The translations under genes were made by a program, and so were the position numbers. Below, one piece after another: positions 18,101-25,416 of a stretch of 48,750 bases of DNA; within the stretch, counting starts at the first letter, position 1; each line of letters opens with the position of its first letter. The stretch is from positions 1-48,750 of the forward strand of contig CALGKJ010000049.1 of assembly GCA_937930535.1 (NCBI GenBank), given 5' to 3'. The DNA is from an uncultured Clostridia bacterium (GTDB lineage: Bacteria; Bacillota; Clostridia; Lutisporales; Lutisporaceae). The notes under the pieces are model-generated. The model saw nothing but the letters and a program-made list of their open reading frames with translations, did no database searches and had not been told where the DNA came from.

Positions 18101-21100
18101 CACCTTTTGAAAAAGAAATAGACTTTAGCTGTGCAGCAAGCTCTTTATCAGCTTTAAAATATACTCTATCACCTTCAAAGCTCTGTTTTGCCGGTCTTGA
18201 AAAGTCTAAAGGCAGGTTTAATGTAGGAATTTCACCTTTTAATAATTCTACCCAGTATTTTTCTTTTGCATCAAGAACATTATTCTGCAAAAGGTTATGA
18301 TGCCATACAGCATAATCACGATATTGAAGTATGGGTAATGAGGTAGTCTTACTATGATAGATATCAAATAACTCTTTTATAAGCAGTTCAACAGATATGC
18401 CATCAGCAATTATGTGATGGATATCAAATGCAAGCAAAAACTTATGCTCGTCAGCTTTTATAACGCCTAATCTTAGTAAAGGCAGCTTATTTAGCTTAAA
18501 TGGTTTTATAAAATTCTGCATAATAACTTCAATATCCTTACTAGCATTTTCAAGATGTTGAAGCTTTATATAATTATCATTATGAACTACTTGTATTGCA
18601 TGTCCATCTTTTATTTCAAAAGCAGTACGTAATATTTCATACTTCATAACAATTGTATTTAACGATTTTTCCAGCTTATCTAAATCTACATTTCCATTTA
18701 TAGATAATAATATGGGAATATTATAACTCGTGCTTGTATCTTCAATTTTATCTAGCAGCATAATCCGCTTCTGTGCTGGAGCTGCCGGATAGAAATTTGA
18801 ATCAGAAACATGGTTAATAGTGAAAAAGGTTTCTTTGTTAGAATTATTAATATACTTAGATAGTGCTTTTATTTTAGGCAGGCTGAGAATTTTGCTTATT
18901 GAAACTTGTACCCCAAGCCTTTTAAATATTTTTGAAGCTATAACTGCTGCTTTTAAAGAATGTCCTCCCAGCTCAAAGAAATTGTCGTTTATTCCAATAC
19001 CGCTAATTTTCAGAACTTCTTCCCATATCTTTATAAGTACTTCTTCAGTTTCATTATTTGGAGCTTCATATATTGCTTTATTGATTATTGCTTCCGATAT
19101 CTCATAAATCGGAAGCTTCAATAGCATTGAACCAGAGTAATATTTTAACGGTAACAAATATTTAAAATGCAGCATTTGCTCTTGGCTTTGAATATTTATT
19201 TCCCATCCATATTCAAGCTGTGATTTTTTATCTTCCTTTGATAAATAGTATATGCTATAGGGCATAAACTCTGATTTTAGTGCAAATGCAACATTGGCGA
19301 AATCGTCATACCTATTTGATAATGTTGAATAAGGACTATTCCGTGAATTTTCTTTAATCATACCTTCAAAGGGTTCTATACCATCACATTTATAACAAAT
19401 TTGATTAATGTATAAGCTTCCTAGTGTATATGGCGAATCATCTATTGTGTTGACATCCATATTAATAAGAAGTTCAATTTTACTTGAGTTTCTCTTGCTA
19501 TATGTTATTGTTAATACTTTTTTTACATTATCAAAATGTCTGTCTTCTTCAATGTAACCAAGCATATTGTAAAATTTTATTGCGTTATCTTTATCAGTGA
19601 CAATTAATCTTATTGTATTTAATTTATATGTATTTTCATTACTATTAAAATCAAAATCCTTATCTTGAATTAGTTCAAACACACCCATGCCTTTAACAAA
19701 TATAAACATAACTTCTTTATAATCAAAAAGAACTGCTGGTGTAGGTTCTTTGATGATTTCCCAAGATATTTGGTTTTCATCAAGACTGCTTATAAATTCA
19801 TTGAAATCCTTAACTCTATAACAAATATGGTAGGGCTTGTTAAGCTTAATATCAACACCCTTTGATATCCTTTTATTTTCATGGAAGTTAACTAGTTCAA
19901 TAGTGTCGAATTCTTTTCTGCTGCACAAGGATAGATATGCATTTTGTAATGGATCAAAAACTGTATCAGTACATGAGTATTCAATTTTGTTATAATACTG
20001 TTTAATAGCTTCTAAGTCGCTGACTTCAACTCCTATGTGATCTAATTCACACGCTAGAGCATTGTTGTCTGCTGTTTTATTAAGCTTTACAGGCTGAACC
20101 CCGTAATAGCACTCTATAAAGCTTAACTCATGTTCTATATCCGCCGTATTTATTTCATAAAGAGTACTATTGCTTCTTTCTTCAACTATGTAAAAATTAT
20201 TCTTTTCCAGATATGCTTTTACCTGTTGATTCTTATTCGTTGGAATAAATACAGCTTTAATTTTTTTAAATCCGTTCTCTCTGCAATACTTGCCTAACTC
20301 TACTAATATGGCATCTTCTATTCTTCTTCCTAACACTCTACAGCTTAAAAGAAATGTATCTATAAAAATACTATCATCCATTTCTTTCATTATGACTGCA
20401 CCAGTTAAGCCATATTCACCAAACTTATCAAGCACCTGTATAGTCCAGCATTTAGTATCTGAATGGCTTATCAGCTCCAGCAAATCATCCTCAGTTCTCC
20501 GTATTGTACTTAAATTAAACTGATTTGTTCTTTGTGTCAGCTGTGAAACTCTCATTAAGGTTTCGTTATTAATTTCATTTATATATATTTTAGGGCTGAG
20601 TTCTTTTAAAAAATCCTCTAAAGTCTTACTTGAACTTTGTATTTCTTTTCTTAGCTTTTCTGTTTGGTATGATTTGGTTCTTACTCTGTCTTCCTCAGTA
20701 ATTTTCTCTTTATCAAATGCCCATATATGCTTTAAATAATACGGTAACTGTTTTATATTCTCAGGAAGCTGGATAGTTAATACTTCGGGTCTATTTTGCG
20801 TTACTTCATGACACTCTACTAAGCTGTCATCTATAAAAATAAAACTATCTATACCTAAGTTCAATTCTGCTGCTAACTGCAATAAATTTCCCGACTTTGG
20901 TTCCCAGTTAATTTGCCATGCAGTTAAATGATGTTTCTTTAAAAGCATATTAGGGTTATTATCAAACACTTCCCACACGTCTGCTTCATTGTTTTTACTG
21001 CACAATACTATAAGCATACCTTCATCATGCTTTTGAATTATGTACTTTTGTAGCTCTAAATACGGTTCATCTATAACCACACCTAAAGCACCGTCTTCTC

Positions 21101-21770
21101 CGCAAATCCCCTTCCATAAGGTATTATCACAATCTAATGCTATAACCTTAAATGGATTGGACATTATGGAAACTATCTTTCTTGCTATCAGGGTGCCAGC
21201 AGCGGCATAATATTCATCAGTAAAGGGTATATGCCCTTCTTTGTCCGTTATAGGATCAAATATTTCTTGTATACTGTATAGCTCAGCAGCTTCATTAAAA
21301 TCTAAAACAGTTACATTCTTTAAGTCTTTTAAGTCTTTGATCCATCTTTTGTTTAGTTCTTTAATGTATTTAATAATTTGTTCGCTTAGACCAAGGCTTG
21401 TTGAAACAGGAAAAACTCCAGTAATACACGGTGTTTCCTTTGTTTTTATAATTTCAGTTAGTTTTTTATAATTATTTTCGATAGCCTCAAGCTTTTCCTC
21501 TTCACTTGCTTCTAAATCCCTAATCCAATCTTCAAATCTTACCAACATTAAGTTTAGATCTGTATTTTTACATATAATGCTGTCTGGATCTAAAAGAGAT
21601 TGAAAAACTTGATTATACGGAGCAAAATTTATTTTGATTTTGTATCCGAATTTTTCACTCCACCAAGCTACATACTCTTGGATTGGGTCAGCAACAAAGG
21701 TGGCTGCAATTGCCAATACTTTATAATTATCTATTGAATTATCAGCTTGCTTTATATTATTTTTATTCAT
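15108..21770 (-). CDS. Loading/NRPS protein: FkbH-VOC-VOC'-PCP-C-A(Gly)-PCP-half C
   Basis: A 2220-residue protein that should start the assembly line. Residues 1-545 are an FkbH-type domain: HAD motif DCDNTLW (213-219) with its usual GNAT-like C-terminal lobe. This family loads a glyceryl unit from 1,3-bisphosphoglycerate onto a carrier. Residues 576-705 are a VOC (glyoxalase-fold) domain with a full set of metal ligands (H578, E625, H648, E699). Residues 716-800 resemble a second VOC lobe without ligands. PCP1 has GGHS (S938). A condensation domain (990-1430) has HHIIAD. The adenylation domain (1440-1935) gives the ten-residue code D-I-L-Q-L-G-V-V-W-K, matching known glycine codes. PCP2 has S1982. 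Residues 2030-2220 look like the C-terminal lobe of a condensation domain without the HHxxxD lobe. Residues 878-903 resemble the tail of an adenylation domain. Predicted output is a hydroxyacyl-glycyl thioester handed to the first KS. The TAG stop lies in a repeat. Confidence 0.9.
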   Translation of the reverse strand: MNKNNIKQADNSIDNYKVLAIAATFVADPIQEYVAWWSEKFGYKIKINFAPYNQVFQSLLDPDSIICKNTDLNLMLVRFEDWIRDLEASEEEKLEAIENNYKKLTEIIKTKETPCITGVFPVSTSLGLSEQIIKYIKELNKRWIKDLKDLKNVTVLDFNEAAELYSIQEIFDPITDKEGHIPFTDEYYAAAGTLIARKIVSIMSNPFKVIALDCDNTLWKGICGEDGALGVVIDEPYLELQKYIIQKHDEGMLIVLCSKNNEADVWEVFDNNPNMLLKKHHLTAWQINWEPKSGNLLQLAAELNLGIDSFIFIDDSLVECHEVTQNRPEVLTIQLPENIKQLPYYLKHIWAFDKEKITEEDRVRTKSYQTEKLRKEIQSSSKTLEDFLKELSPKIYINEINNETLMRVSQLTQRTNQFNLSTIRRTEDDLLELISHSDTKCWTIQVLDKFGEYGLTGAVIMKEMDDSIFIDTFLLSCRVLGRRIEDAILVELGKYCRENGFKKIKAVFIPTNKNQQVKAYLEKNNFYIVEERSNSTLYEINTADIEHELSFIECYYGVQPVKLNKTADNNALACELDHIGVEVSDLEAIKQYYNKIEYSCTDTVFDPLQNAYLSLCSRKEFDTIELVNFHENKRISKGVDIKLNKPYHICYRVKDFNEFISSLDENQISWEIIKEPTPAVLFDYKEVMFIFVKGMGVFELIQDKDFDFNSNENTYKLNTIRLIVTDKDNAIKFYNMLGYIEEDRHFDNVKKVLTITYSKRNSSKIELLINMDVNTIDDSPYTLGSLYINQICYKCDGIEPFEGMIKENSRNSPYSTLSNRYDDFANVAFALKSEFMPYSIYYLSKEDKKSQLEYGWEINIQSQEQMLHFKYLLPLKYYSGSMLLKLPIYEISEAIINKAIYEAPNNETEEVLIKIWEEVLKISGIGINDNFFELGGHSLKAAVIASKIFKRLGVQVSISKILSLPKIKALSKYINNSNKETFFTINHVSDSNFYPAAPAQKRIMLLDKIEDTSTSYNIPILLSINGNVDLDKLEKSLNTIVMKYEILRTAFEIKDGHAIQVVHNDNYIKLQHLENASKDIEVIMQNFIKPFKLNKLPLLRLGVIKADEHKFLLAFDIHHIIADGISVELLIKELFDIYHSKTTSLPILQYRDYAVWHHNLLQNNVLDAKEKYWVELLKGEIPTLNLPLDFSRPAKQSFEGDRVYFKADKELAAQLKSISFSKGATLYITLLSLYYILLSKYSEQEDVIIATPVSGRMHANIEEMIGMFVNTIILRNKPCGEKSFEEFLIEVKKHAFEAYDNQEYQFELLIDKLKLNRDLSRNPLFDVMFNMLNADRLNFQVEEMSINQINFRNSISKFDLTLEVFENDEELIFSFEYCTKLFKRETIERFAANYINLANNVINNTDKRIADIEIYTQSEKKQLLFEFNNTYKQYSKEKTIHQLFEEQVSKTPYNIAIQFYDTKLTYTELNEKSNRLAVKLRELGVKQNSIIGILVKRRPEMLIAMLGILKAGGAYLPLDPDYPIDRIKYMFEDSGSKILVSQSEFIETNTFEQADLFDIDSIDSLNSCPVNLENINKPDDLAYVIYTSGSTGKPKGVMIEHRTVNNFIIGMTDKIDFPKQGTILALTTISFDIFVLETFLPLSKGMKIVIADEKQQKDSKLLCDLIVKSEVEVLQITPSRMQLLKEGGVNFSRLDKVKVLLLGGEPLPESIYNEVRSKLTARIFNVYGPTETTVWSTVKEMTDKEKVTIGKPIANTRIYIINKYNKLQPIGAIGELCIAGDGLARGYLNKPELTNERFIPEYCDEIYKAFHEQRMYRTGDLARWLSDGELEHLGRVDHQVKVRGHRIELGEIESSMSSCKNIKDSVVVVKTNPETNSQYLAGYYISEAEITVSEIRNHLLKHLPAYMIPEAFVQLKEFPQTPNGKTDRNALPEPDYSRPKLEVEFRDAETLLEKKLVDIWKYILKRDAIGINDSFFELGGNSMLLVALSERLEKEYPGKVSVSDLFNYSTISKLAAYLEAEEQNDWRNIDMCPLLLPKEYFICNNEIIDNYSVLKFDIPMTIHEKVKASAYNCSVEVFDILLAMYIYLLGEISQRNEVTVHALLPNKESIRPIKIDLSQLTDIPMFYKQVSEKINNTNTDDTYPIKNIDRIIIERDESAIIPFMGNKHHLEDVTLNAYDVAFKVSEDIEKVEITCEYNFRRLRKDKVEGIIYGFLKLIEL

Positions 21771-21820
21771 TACTCATCACAACCAATCCGTTACTATTTT
21801 TTAATATTATTAATTATTGA

Positions 21821-21870
21821 TATAGGGTTTTTAGCTTAAAACTTAAATTATACCAAGCTAAAAATCCTAT
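21821..21870. repeat. Half copy of the type 2 stem-loop repeat
   Basis: A single hairpin, with TATAGGGTTTTTAGCTT pairing with AAGCTAAAAATCCTAT, lies between the thioesterase and NRPS genes. It matches one of the two stem-loops of the element at 15009-15113 and 28630-28732. It begins 50 bp before the NRPS start (in plus coordinates) and ends 11 bp from the thioesterase stop, so it will form in the operon transcript. Confidence 0.65.
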
Positions 21871-21880
21871 CACCGCTTTG

Positions 21881-22582
21881 TTAAAATCCTATTAAAGTTT
21901 GATTAATAATTTCCACTATTTCTTCTTCATAATCGTGAATAAAGAAATGACCTCCTTCAAAAGGATAGATTCTACAATCTTCAGTAGTTAGCTTTCTCCA
22001 TTCACTGATTGTTGAGCTTGGTGCGTGAAAATCGGTTTTGCCATGGAATACTGAAATAGGACATTTAAAAGGCTCAAACACCCTATTATAAGGGTAGTCG
22101 TATTCCTCCATTATTTTTATATCTGATCTCAATACTGGCAAAAACAAGTCCAATAACTCTTTATTATCAAAAAAAGTAGCAGGAGTTCCCTCATATCTTA
22201 ATATTTCTTTCTTAAATTCCTCAAGAGGAAGATTGTGAGTAGGTTTTGTCTTAACCCTAGCTTGAGGAGCTGTACCCCCAGAAACAAAAACATGTACAGG
22301 ACTGTTATGCTTCTCTATAATTTTAATACCTAATTCATACACAAGCAGACTTCCCATACTGTGTCCAAAAAAAGCATAGGGTTCGTTATTTAGTTCACCC
22401 TTTATTAAATTGTACAAATCATCTACTGCTTCATTAATTGAATTATACAGTGGTTTGCTGTATCTCATTCCTCTTCCGGCTAACTCCATTGGATATAAAT
22501 TTATTGAATTATGCAGGTACTTATTCCATCTTGTATAGTTGGAAGCAGAACCACCCGCATAAGGAATACAAAATAGTTTCAT
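21881..22582 (-). CDS. Type II thioesterase
   Basis: A 233-residue alpha/beta-hydrolase of the GrsT/SrfAD kind. It has S75 in GHSMGS, an acidic residue in HGKTD and the His of GGHFF. Such enzymes release wrongly primed or stalled acyl groups from carrier domains and are encoded with NRPS/PKS genes. The longer frame starts at a TTG at 22600, but the ATG at 22582 is preferred because AAAGGAG lies just upstream with normal spacing and the protein then begins MKLFCIPYAGG, as family members do. It is the first gene of the biosynthetic operon and follows a long leader. The next gene is 110 bp away. Confidence 0.93.
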   Translation of the reverse strand: MKLFCIPYAGGSASNYTRWNKYLHNSINLYPMELAGRGMRYSKPLYNSINEAVDDLYNLIKGELNNEPYAFFGHSMGSLLVYELGIKIIEKHNSPVHVFVSGGTAPQARVKTKPTHNLPLEEFKKEILRYEGTPATFFDNKELLDLFLPVLRSDIKIMEEYDYPYNRVFEPFKCPISVFHGKTDFHAPSSTISEWRKLTTEDCRIYPFEGGHFFIHDYEEEIVEIINQTLIGF

Positions 22583-22655
22583 GCTGCATCTCCTTTGCAA
22601 TAATGATAATTATAATAATGATAATAGAAATTTCCATGAAATTGTATTTATGTAT

Positions 22656-22700
22656 AAAAAATAAGAAGCACTAAATTCTTATAAAAAAGCGCTTCTTAAT
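22656..22700 (-). terminator. Leader terminator before the biosynthetic operon
   Basis: In the transcribed direction AAGAAGC (22691-22697) pairs with GCTTCTT (22663-22669), followed at once by ATTTTTTAT. This is a standard intrinsic terminator shape with an AT-rich extension of the stem. It sits about 75 nt upstream of the thioesterase start, where it could block entry into the operon unless RNA polymerase has been modified. Confidence 0.6.
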
Positions 22701-22740
22701 TATTTTGTATATGATGGTTAAAGCATAGCTCTCCCCATTC

Positions 22741-22759
22741 ATGTACAATGATCGTACAC
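22741..22759 (-). promoter_or_regulatory. Small hairpin in the operon leader
   Basis: TGTAC at 22742-22746 and GTACA at 22754-22758 form a perfect 5-bp stem with a 7-nt loop, extendable by a G-U pair. It lies between the UUCG hairpin and the leader terminator. It may be part of the antitermination region or a protein-binding site. Its role is unknown. Confidence 0.35.
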
Positions 22760-22847
22760 TACAACTATTAAAATATGTCCCCTTTGCTTCTCCAACGTGC
22801 CGAAACAACGACTAGATTTACTCAGGTTACTATATGTTGCCAAATTT

Positions 22848-22863
22848 AAATGCCGAAGCATTT
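22848..22863 (-). promoter_or_regulatory. UUCG-tetraloop hairpin, candidate LoaP recognition element
   Basis: On the minus-strand transcript AAATGC and GCATTT form a 6-bp stem closed by C(UUCG)G, an unusually stable tetraloop. It lies inside the long leader, about 250 nt after the predicted start point and upstream of the leader terminator. LoaP proteins are known to bind a small leader hairpin, so this is the best candidate here, but the assignment is an inference. A TTGACG with a weak -10 overlaps it and was judged less likely than the promoter at 23123-23151. Confidence 0.45.
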
Positions 22864-23122
22864 TTCGTCAATAGTCAGTAATCTATTTGCGGAAATAACA
22901 TGATTTTCAAATTTAGATTATTTCTCTAACAGTACAATGCGTAAATATAACAGACATTGTTTTATAGGTTTTTCATGAAAATTTGAGAAATATTCAAATT
23001 ATGAAATGTTACAATTGCCAAACTCTTAATGTAAGTACGAAACGTATTATGTTGTAAGCAATTTGGAAAGCTATAAACATTGACACATTCCATCATAATT
23101 CGACAAATTTTTGCTTATTCCT

Positions 23123-23151
23123 ATTGTATAATATCGAGTAGTGTAAGTCAA
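23123..23151 (-). promoter_or_regulatory. Likely sigma-A promoter of the biosynthetic operon
   Basis: On the minus strand, TTGACT (23146-23151) and TACAAT (23123-23128) are separated by exactly 17 bp. The predicted start point is near 23116. It is the best promoter-like match in the gap between loaP and the operon. The same -10 hexamer, TACAAT, occurs in the strong minus-strand promoter at 45250-45278. Confidence 0.65.
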
Positions 23152-23196
23152 TTATTGCAGGCGATAAAATCACGGCAAAAGTATGAATATATATAC

Positions 23197-23292
23197 TATA
23201 GAGAAACATCTTCAAAATTAAATTTTTCCAGTTGTTTCTTACAAAGAAATTAGCAACTCTTAACAAAAAGCTTTTTGAGTTGCTAATCTATA
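23197..23292. repeat. Double stem-loop repeat, type 1 (copy A)
   Basis: About 96 bp from TATAGAGAAAC to CTAATCTATA. The second stem is perfect: TTAGCAACTC (23250-23259) pairs with GAGTTGCTAA (23277-23286). The first is GAGAAACATCTT with a GTTGTTTCTT partner. It matches the elements at 25313-25416 and 27700-27803. It lies between the operon promoter and the loaP promoter, so neither predicted transcript contains it. Confidence 0.75.
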
Positions 23293-23316
23293 ACAAAGCT
23301 ATCCTTGTCAATTACA

Positions 23317-23344
23317 TTGTCATAAAGTAAAATAGTACTATAAT
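23317..23344 (+). promoter_or_regulatory. Likely loaP promoter
   Basis: TTGTCA (23317-23322) and TATAAT (23339-23344) are separated by 16 bp. The start point would be near 23351, giving loaP a leader of under 20 nt that begins just before the AAAGGGG ribosome-binding site at 23353-23359. Confidence 0.65.
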
Positions 23345-23367
23345 CAATATGTAAAGGGGTAATAAAG

Positions 23368-23877
23368 ATGGATTGGTATGCTGTCTTTGTAGAATCAGGA
23401 AAAGAGGAGTTCGTTCAAAAGCAGCTTCAAGTTCATTTCGATGATTCAGTTTTGCGCTCAATAATACCCAAAAGAAAACTAACCGAAAGACGTGAAGGCA
23501 GAATTTTTCATGTTACAAGAAAAATGTTTCCTAGTTATTTACTAATACAAACAAATATGAATGTTGAAAAATACTATATCATAAAGAATATTCCTAAATT
23601 AATAAGAATATTAAACACCGATAGGTACTATTCGAAAATTGATAAAACAGAAATAGAAATTATTCTGAAGCTTATTGGCTTTAATGATACTGTGGAATAT
23701 TCTTCAATATATATAGAGAACTCGAATGTCAGAGTTGTTTCAGGTCCATTGCAAGGATTTGAAGGAATTATAAAAAAAATAGATAAAAGGAAAAAGCGCG
23801 CTAAAGTTGTACTTTCACTTATGGGAGAAGAAAGAACAGTTGATTTGGGTATTGAAATTTTAAATAAGCTTGAATAG
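23368..23877 (+). CDS. loaP: LoaP-type NusG paralogue, transcription antiterminator
   Basis: A 169-residue protein with the two domains of NusG: an NGN domain (residues 1 to about 95, starting WYAVFVESGKEE) that binds RNA polymerase, and a KOW domain (about 118-165, VRVVSGPLQGFEGII). It is not the housekeeping NusG, since it stands alone beside a biosynthetic operon rather than between secE and rplK. LoaP proteins act by processive antitermination on long polyketide and other biosynthetic operons in Firmicutes. Here the gene is divergent from the trans-AT PKS/NRPS operon, the expected target. The start ATG has an AAAGGGG site 8 bp upstream. A related NusG paralogue such as UpxY is less likely given the neighbourhood. 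Confidence 0.88.
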   Translation: MDWYAVFVESGKEEFVQKQLQVHFDDSVLRSIIPKRKLTERREGRIFHVTRKMFPSYLLIQTNMNVEKYYIIKNIPKLIRILNTDRYYSKIDKTEIEIILKLIGFNDTVEYSSIYIENSNVRVVSGPLQGFEGIIKKIDKRKKRAKVVLSLMGEERTVDLGIEILNKLE

Positions 23878-23926
23878 GTTTTGATTCATTTAATATGTGC
23901 AGCTCAACAAGCTCTTTGTACATAAC

Positions 23927-24005
23927 TATAGGAGCGACCCAGTGCCGTTCCCAGTACATGAGTCACTCCAATAAACTTCTGTTGTTATAGAGTTGGTTAT
24001 CTATA
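23927..24005. repeat. Diverged double stem-loop repeat (copy B)
   Basis: About 79 bp with TATAG ends. Read on the minus strand, the first part begins TATAGATAACCAACTCT, identical to the end of the type 1 elements. The second part is a different stem, GGAGTGACTC with GGGTCGCTCC, followed by TATAG. The element lies between the convergent loaP and oxidoreductase genes, and its TATAGATAA end encodes the last two residues and stop codon of the oxidoreductase. It may also act as a terminator for both genes. Confidence 0.65.
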
Positions 24006-25229
24006 AAACTCACTCATATTTATAATCTTTTTTGCAATTCTGGACTCCTCTGCTGCAAATGCCATAAGATGGCTCTCTGCTGAAAGCTCGAAGGATGTTA
24101 GGGATTTATGTTTATTGTCCTTTAAGCTGTTTATAAAGCCTTCAAAAAGCTTTGAATCCCCTCCCCCATGCCCTCCTTGTACAACCTCTGGGATAATAAT
24201 ATCTGTTTCTTTACCAAATATAGATACTTCTATTTCGTTTTTGTGCATATCTCCTCTGATTTCTCCGTGGGTTCCCATAATTTTTATTGTGCGGCTTATG
24301 TTAGCAGTGAATGCCGACAAATTAAATACCGCACTTACTCCGTTTTCAAATTCCATTATCATTGACATATGGTCAATTGTATCGTTGTCACAATAATATA
24401 CGCATCTTCCATATGGACCTTCATTTAGATTTCGCTCCAGCTCCTGTTGTGTTTTAGATGGTGCTGCAACGCTGGAGGGCCATTTGTCTGGCTCCCTATA
24501 TATACTGTATGCTGAGTATGGACAGCTTTTTATTCCTCTACAGTCTATACATCTATGTGCCGCATAATCCGGCGCATTTTCGCTTTTAAAATATGCAAGT
24601 CCTCCAAAGGAAGCTATTCTTGTGCATCTGCTTTGTGTCAACCATAATAATATATCCATATCGTGACAGCTTTTAGCAAGTATCAGGGGGCTTGACTCAG
24701 CTACCCTGCGCCAGTTTCCTCTTACATAGCTGTGAGCAAAGTGGTAATACCCGATATTTTCATTGTGCTGTATGCTAACAAGCTTACCTATCCGATTACT
24801 ATCTATAAGCTTTTTTAATTCCTGAAAAAATGGTGTATATCTAAGTACATGGCTTACCATCAGAATTCTATCGGGATGTGCCTTTGCCAGCAAGGTTAGT
24901 TCCCTTACTTCCTCCGCATCTACAGCCATTGGTTTTTCCAAAAGCACATTATAGCCTTTTGTTATTGCAAGCCTAGCAGGCTCATAGTGTTCCTTATCTG
25001 GGTTGGCAATTATTACTGCATCAGCTAACCTATCTTTCTTAAAAAAATCCTCATGGGCTTTAAAGCAAAGCTCTTTATGTATGGAGTGTCTTCTGGCACA
25101 TTCCTCTCTCTTAAAATCATCTGGTTCGACTACCGAAACCACTTTAACATCACCGCTGTACTTAAGTGCCAGCTCCCCATAAACCTCCATGCCTCTATTT
25201 CCAGCTCCTATAATTGCAAGCTTAATCAT
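23997..25229 (-). CDS. Gfo/Idh/MocA-family oxidoreductase
   Basis: A 410-residue NAD(P)-dependent oxidoreductase. It has an N-terminal Rossmann fold (IGAGNRG) and the family's EKP motif (LLEKPM, near residues 95-98). The C-terminal domain includes a cysteine cluster (CIDCRGIKSC) found in a subset of the family. Members usually act on sugars, inositols or their phosphates; the substrate cannot be read from the sequence. The gene is convergent with loaP and has no obvious operon partner, so a link to the biosynthetic cluster is uncertain. A strong GGGAGGGG site precedes the ATG. The final residues Tyr-Arg and the TAA stop come from the end of the stem-loop repeat at 23927-24005. Confidence 0.88.
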   Translation of the reverse strand: MIKLAIIGAGNRGMEVYGELALKYSGDVKVVSVVEPDDFKREECARRHSIHKELCFKAHEDFFKKDRLADAVIIANPDKEHYEPARLAITKGYNVLLEKPMAVDAEEVRELTLLAKAHPDRILMVSHVLRYTPFFQELKKLIDSNRIGKLVSIQHNENIGYYHFAHSYVRGNWRRVAESSPLILAKSCHDMDILLWLTQSRCTRIASFGGLAYFKSENAPDYAAHRCIDCRGIKSCPYSAYSIYREPDKWPSSVAAPSKTQQELERNLNEGPYGRCVYYCDNDTIDHMSMIMEFENGVSAVFNLSAFTANISRTIKIMGTHGEIRGDMHKNEIEVSIFGKETDIIIPEVVQGGHGGGDSKLFEGFINSLKDNKHKSLTSFELSAESHLMAFAAEESRIAKKIINMSEFYR

Positions 25230-25312
25230 AATTATTATGCCCCTCCCATTAAATTATCTATATGAAATCCTTCGCATTTTACTATATAATCCTTAATATA
25301 TCATATATACAC

Positions 25313-25416
25313 TATAGCGAAACAGCTTCAAAATTAAATTTATCCAGTTGTTTCTCACAAAGAGATTAGTAACTCTTAACGAAAAGTATTTAGAGTTTTA
25401 GAGTTGGTTATCTATA
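25313..25416. repeat. Double stem-loop repeat, type 1 (copy C)
   Basis: A 104-bp element that begins TATAGCGAAACAGCTTC and ends GAGTTGGTTATCTATA. Stem 1 pairs GCGAAACAGCT with AGTTGTTTCTC. Stem 2 pairs AGATTAGTAACTCTTAA with TTTAGAGTTGGTTATCT. It is nearly identical in sequence to copy E (27700-27803), which is in the opposite orientation. Confidence 0.8.

Larger units (their letters stand above)
22583..23116 (-). promoter_or_regulatory. Long 5' leader of the biosynthetic operon
   Basis: About 534 nt separate the predicted start point of the operon from the thioesterase ATG, with no convincing gene. The leader contains a UUCG-loop hairpin (22848-22863), a second hairpin (22741-22759) and a terminator (22656-22700) just before the first gene. 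Between 22760 and 22840 the sequence is less AT-rich than the rest. LoaP-controlled operons are known to carry a small RNA hairpin in a long leader, so this arrangement fits antitermination control. The exact LoaP recognition element cannot be proven by eye. Confidence 0.6.

Noticed and set aside
22843-22871. Alternative minus-strand promoter TTGACG-N17-TAAATT in the operon leader
   Set aside because: The -10 is weak and the spacer is the UUCG hairpin. The site at 23123-23151 is clearly better and gives the long leader expected for LoaP control.
23127-23132. TATAAT on the plus strand as a loaP promoter
   Set aside because: No -35 at suitable spacing, and a better promoter with both hexamers lies at 23317-23344.
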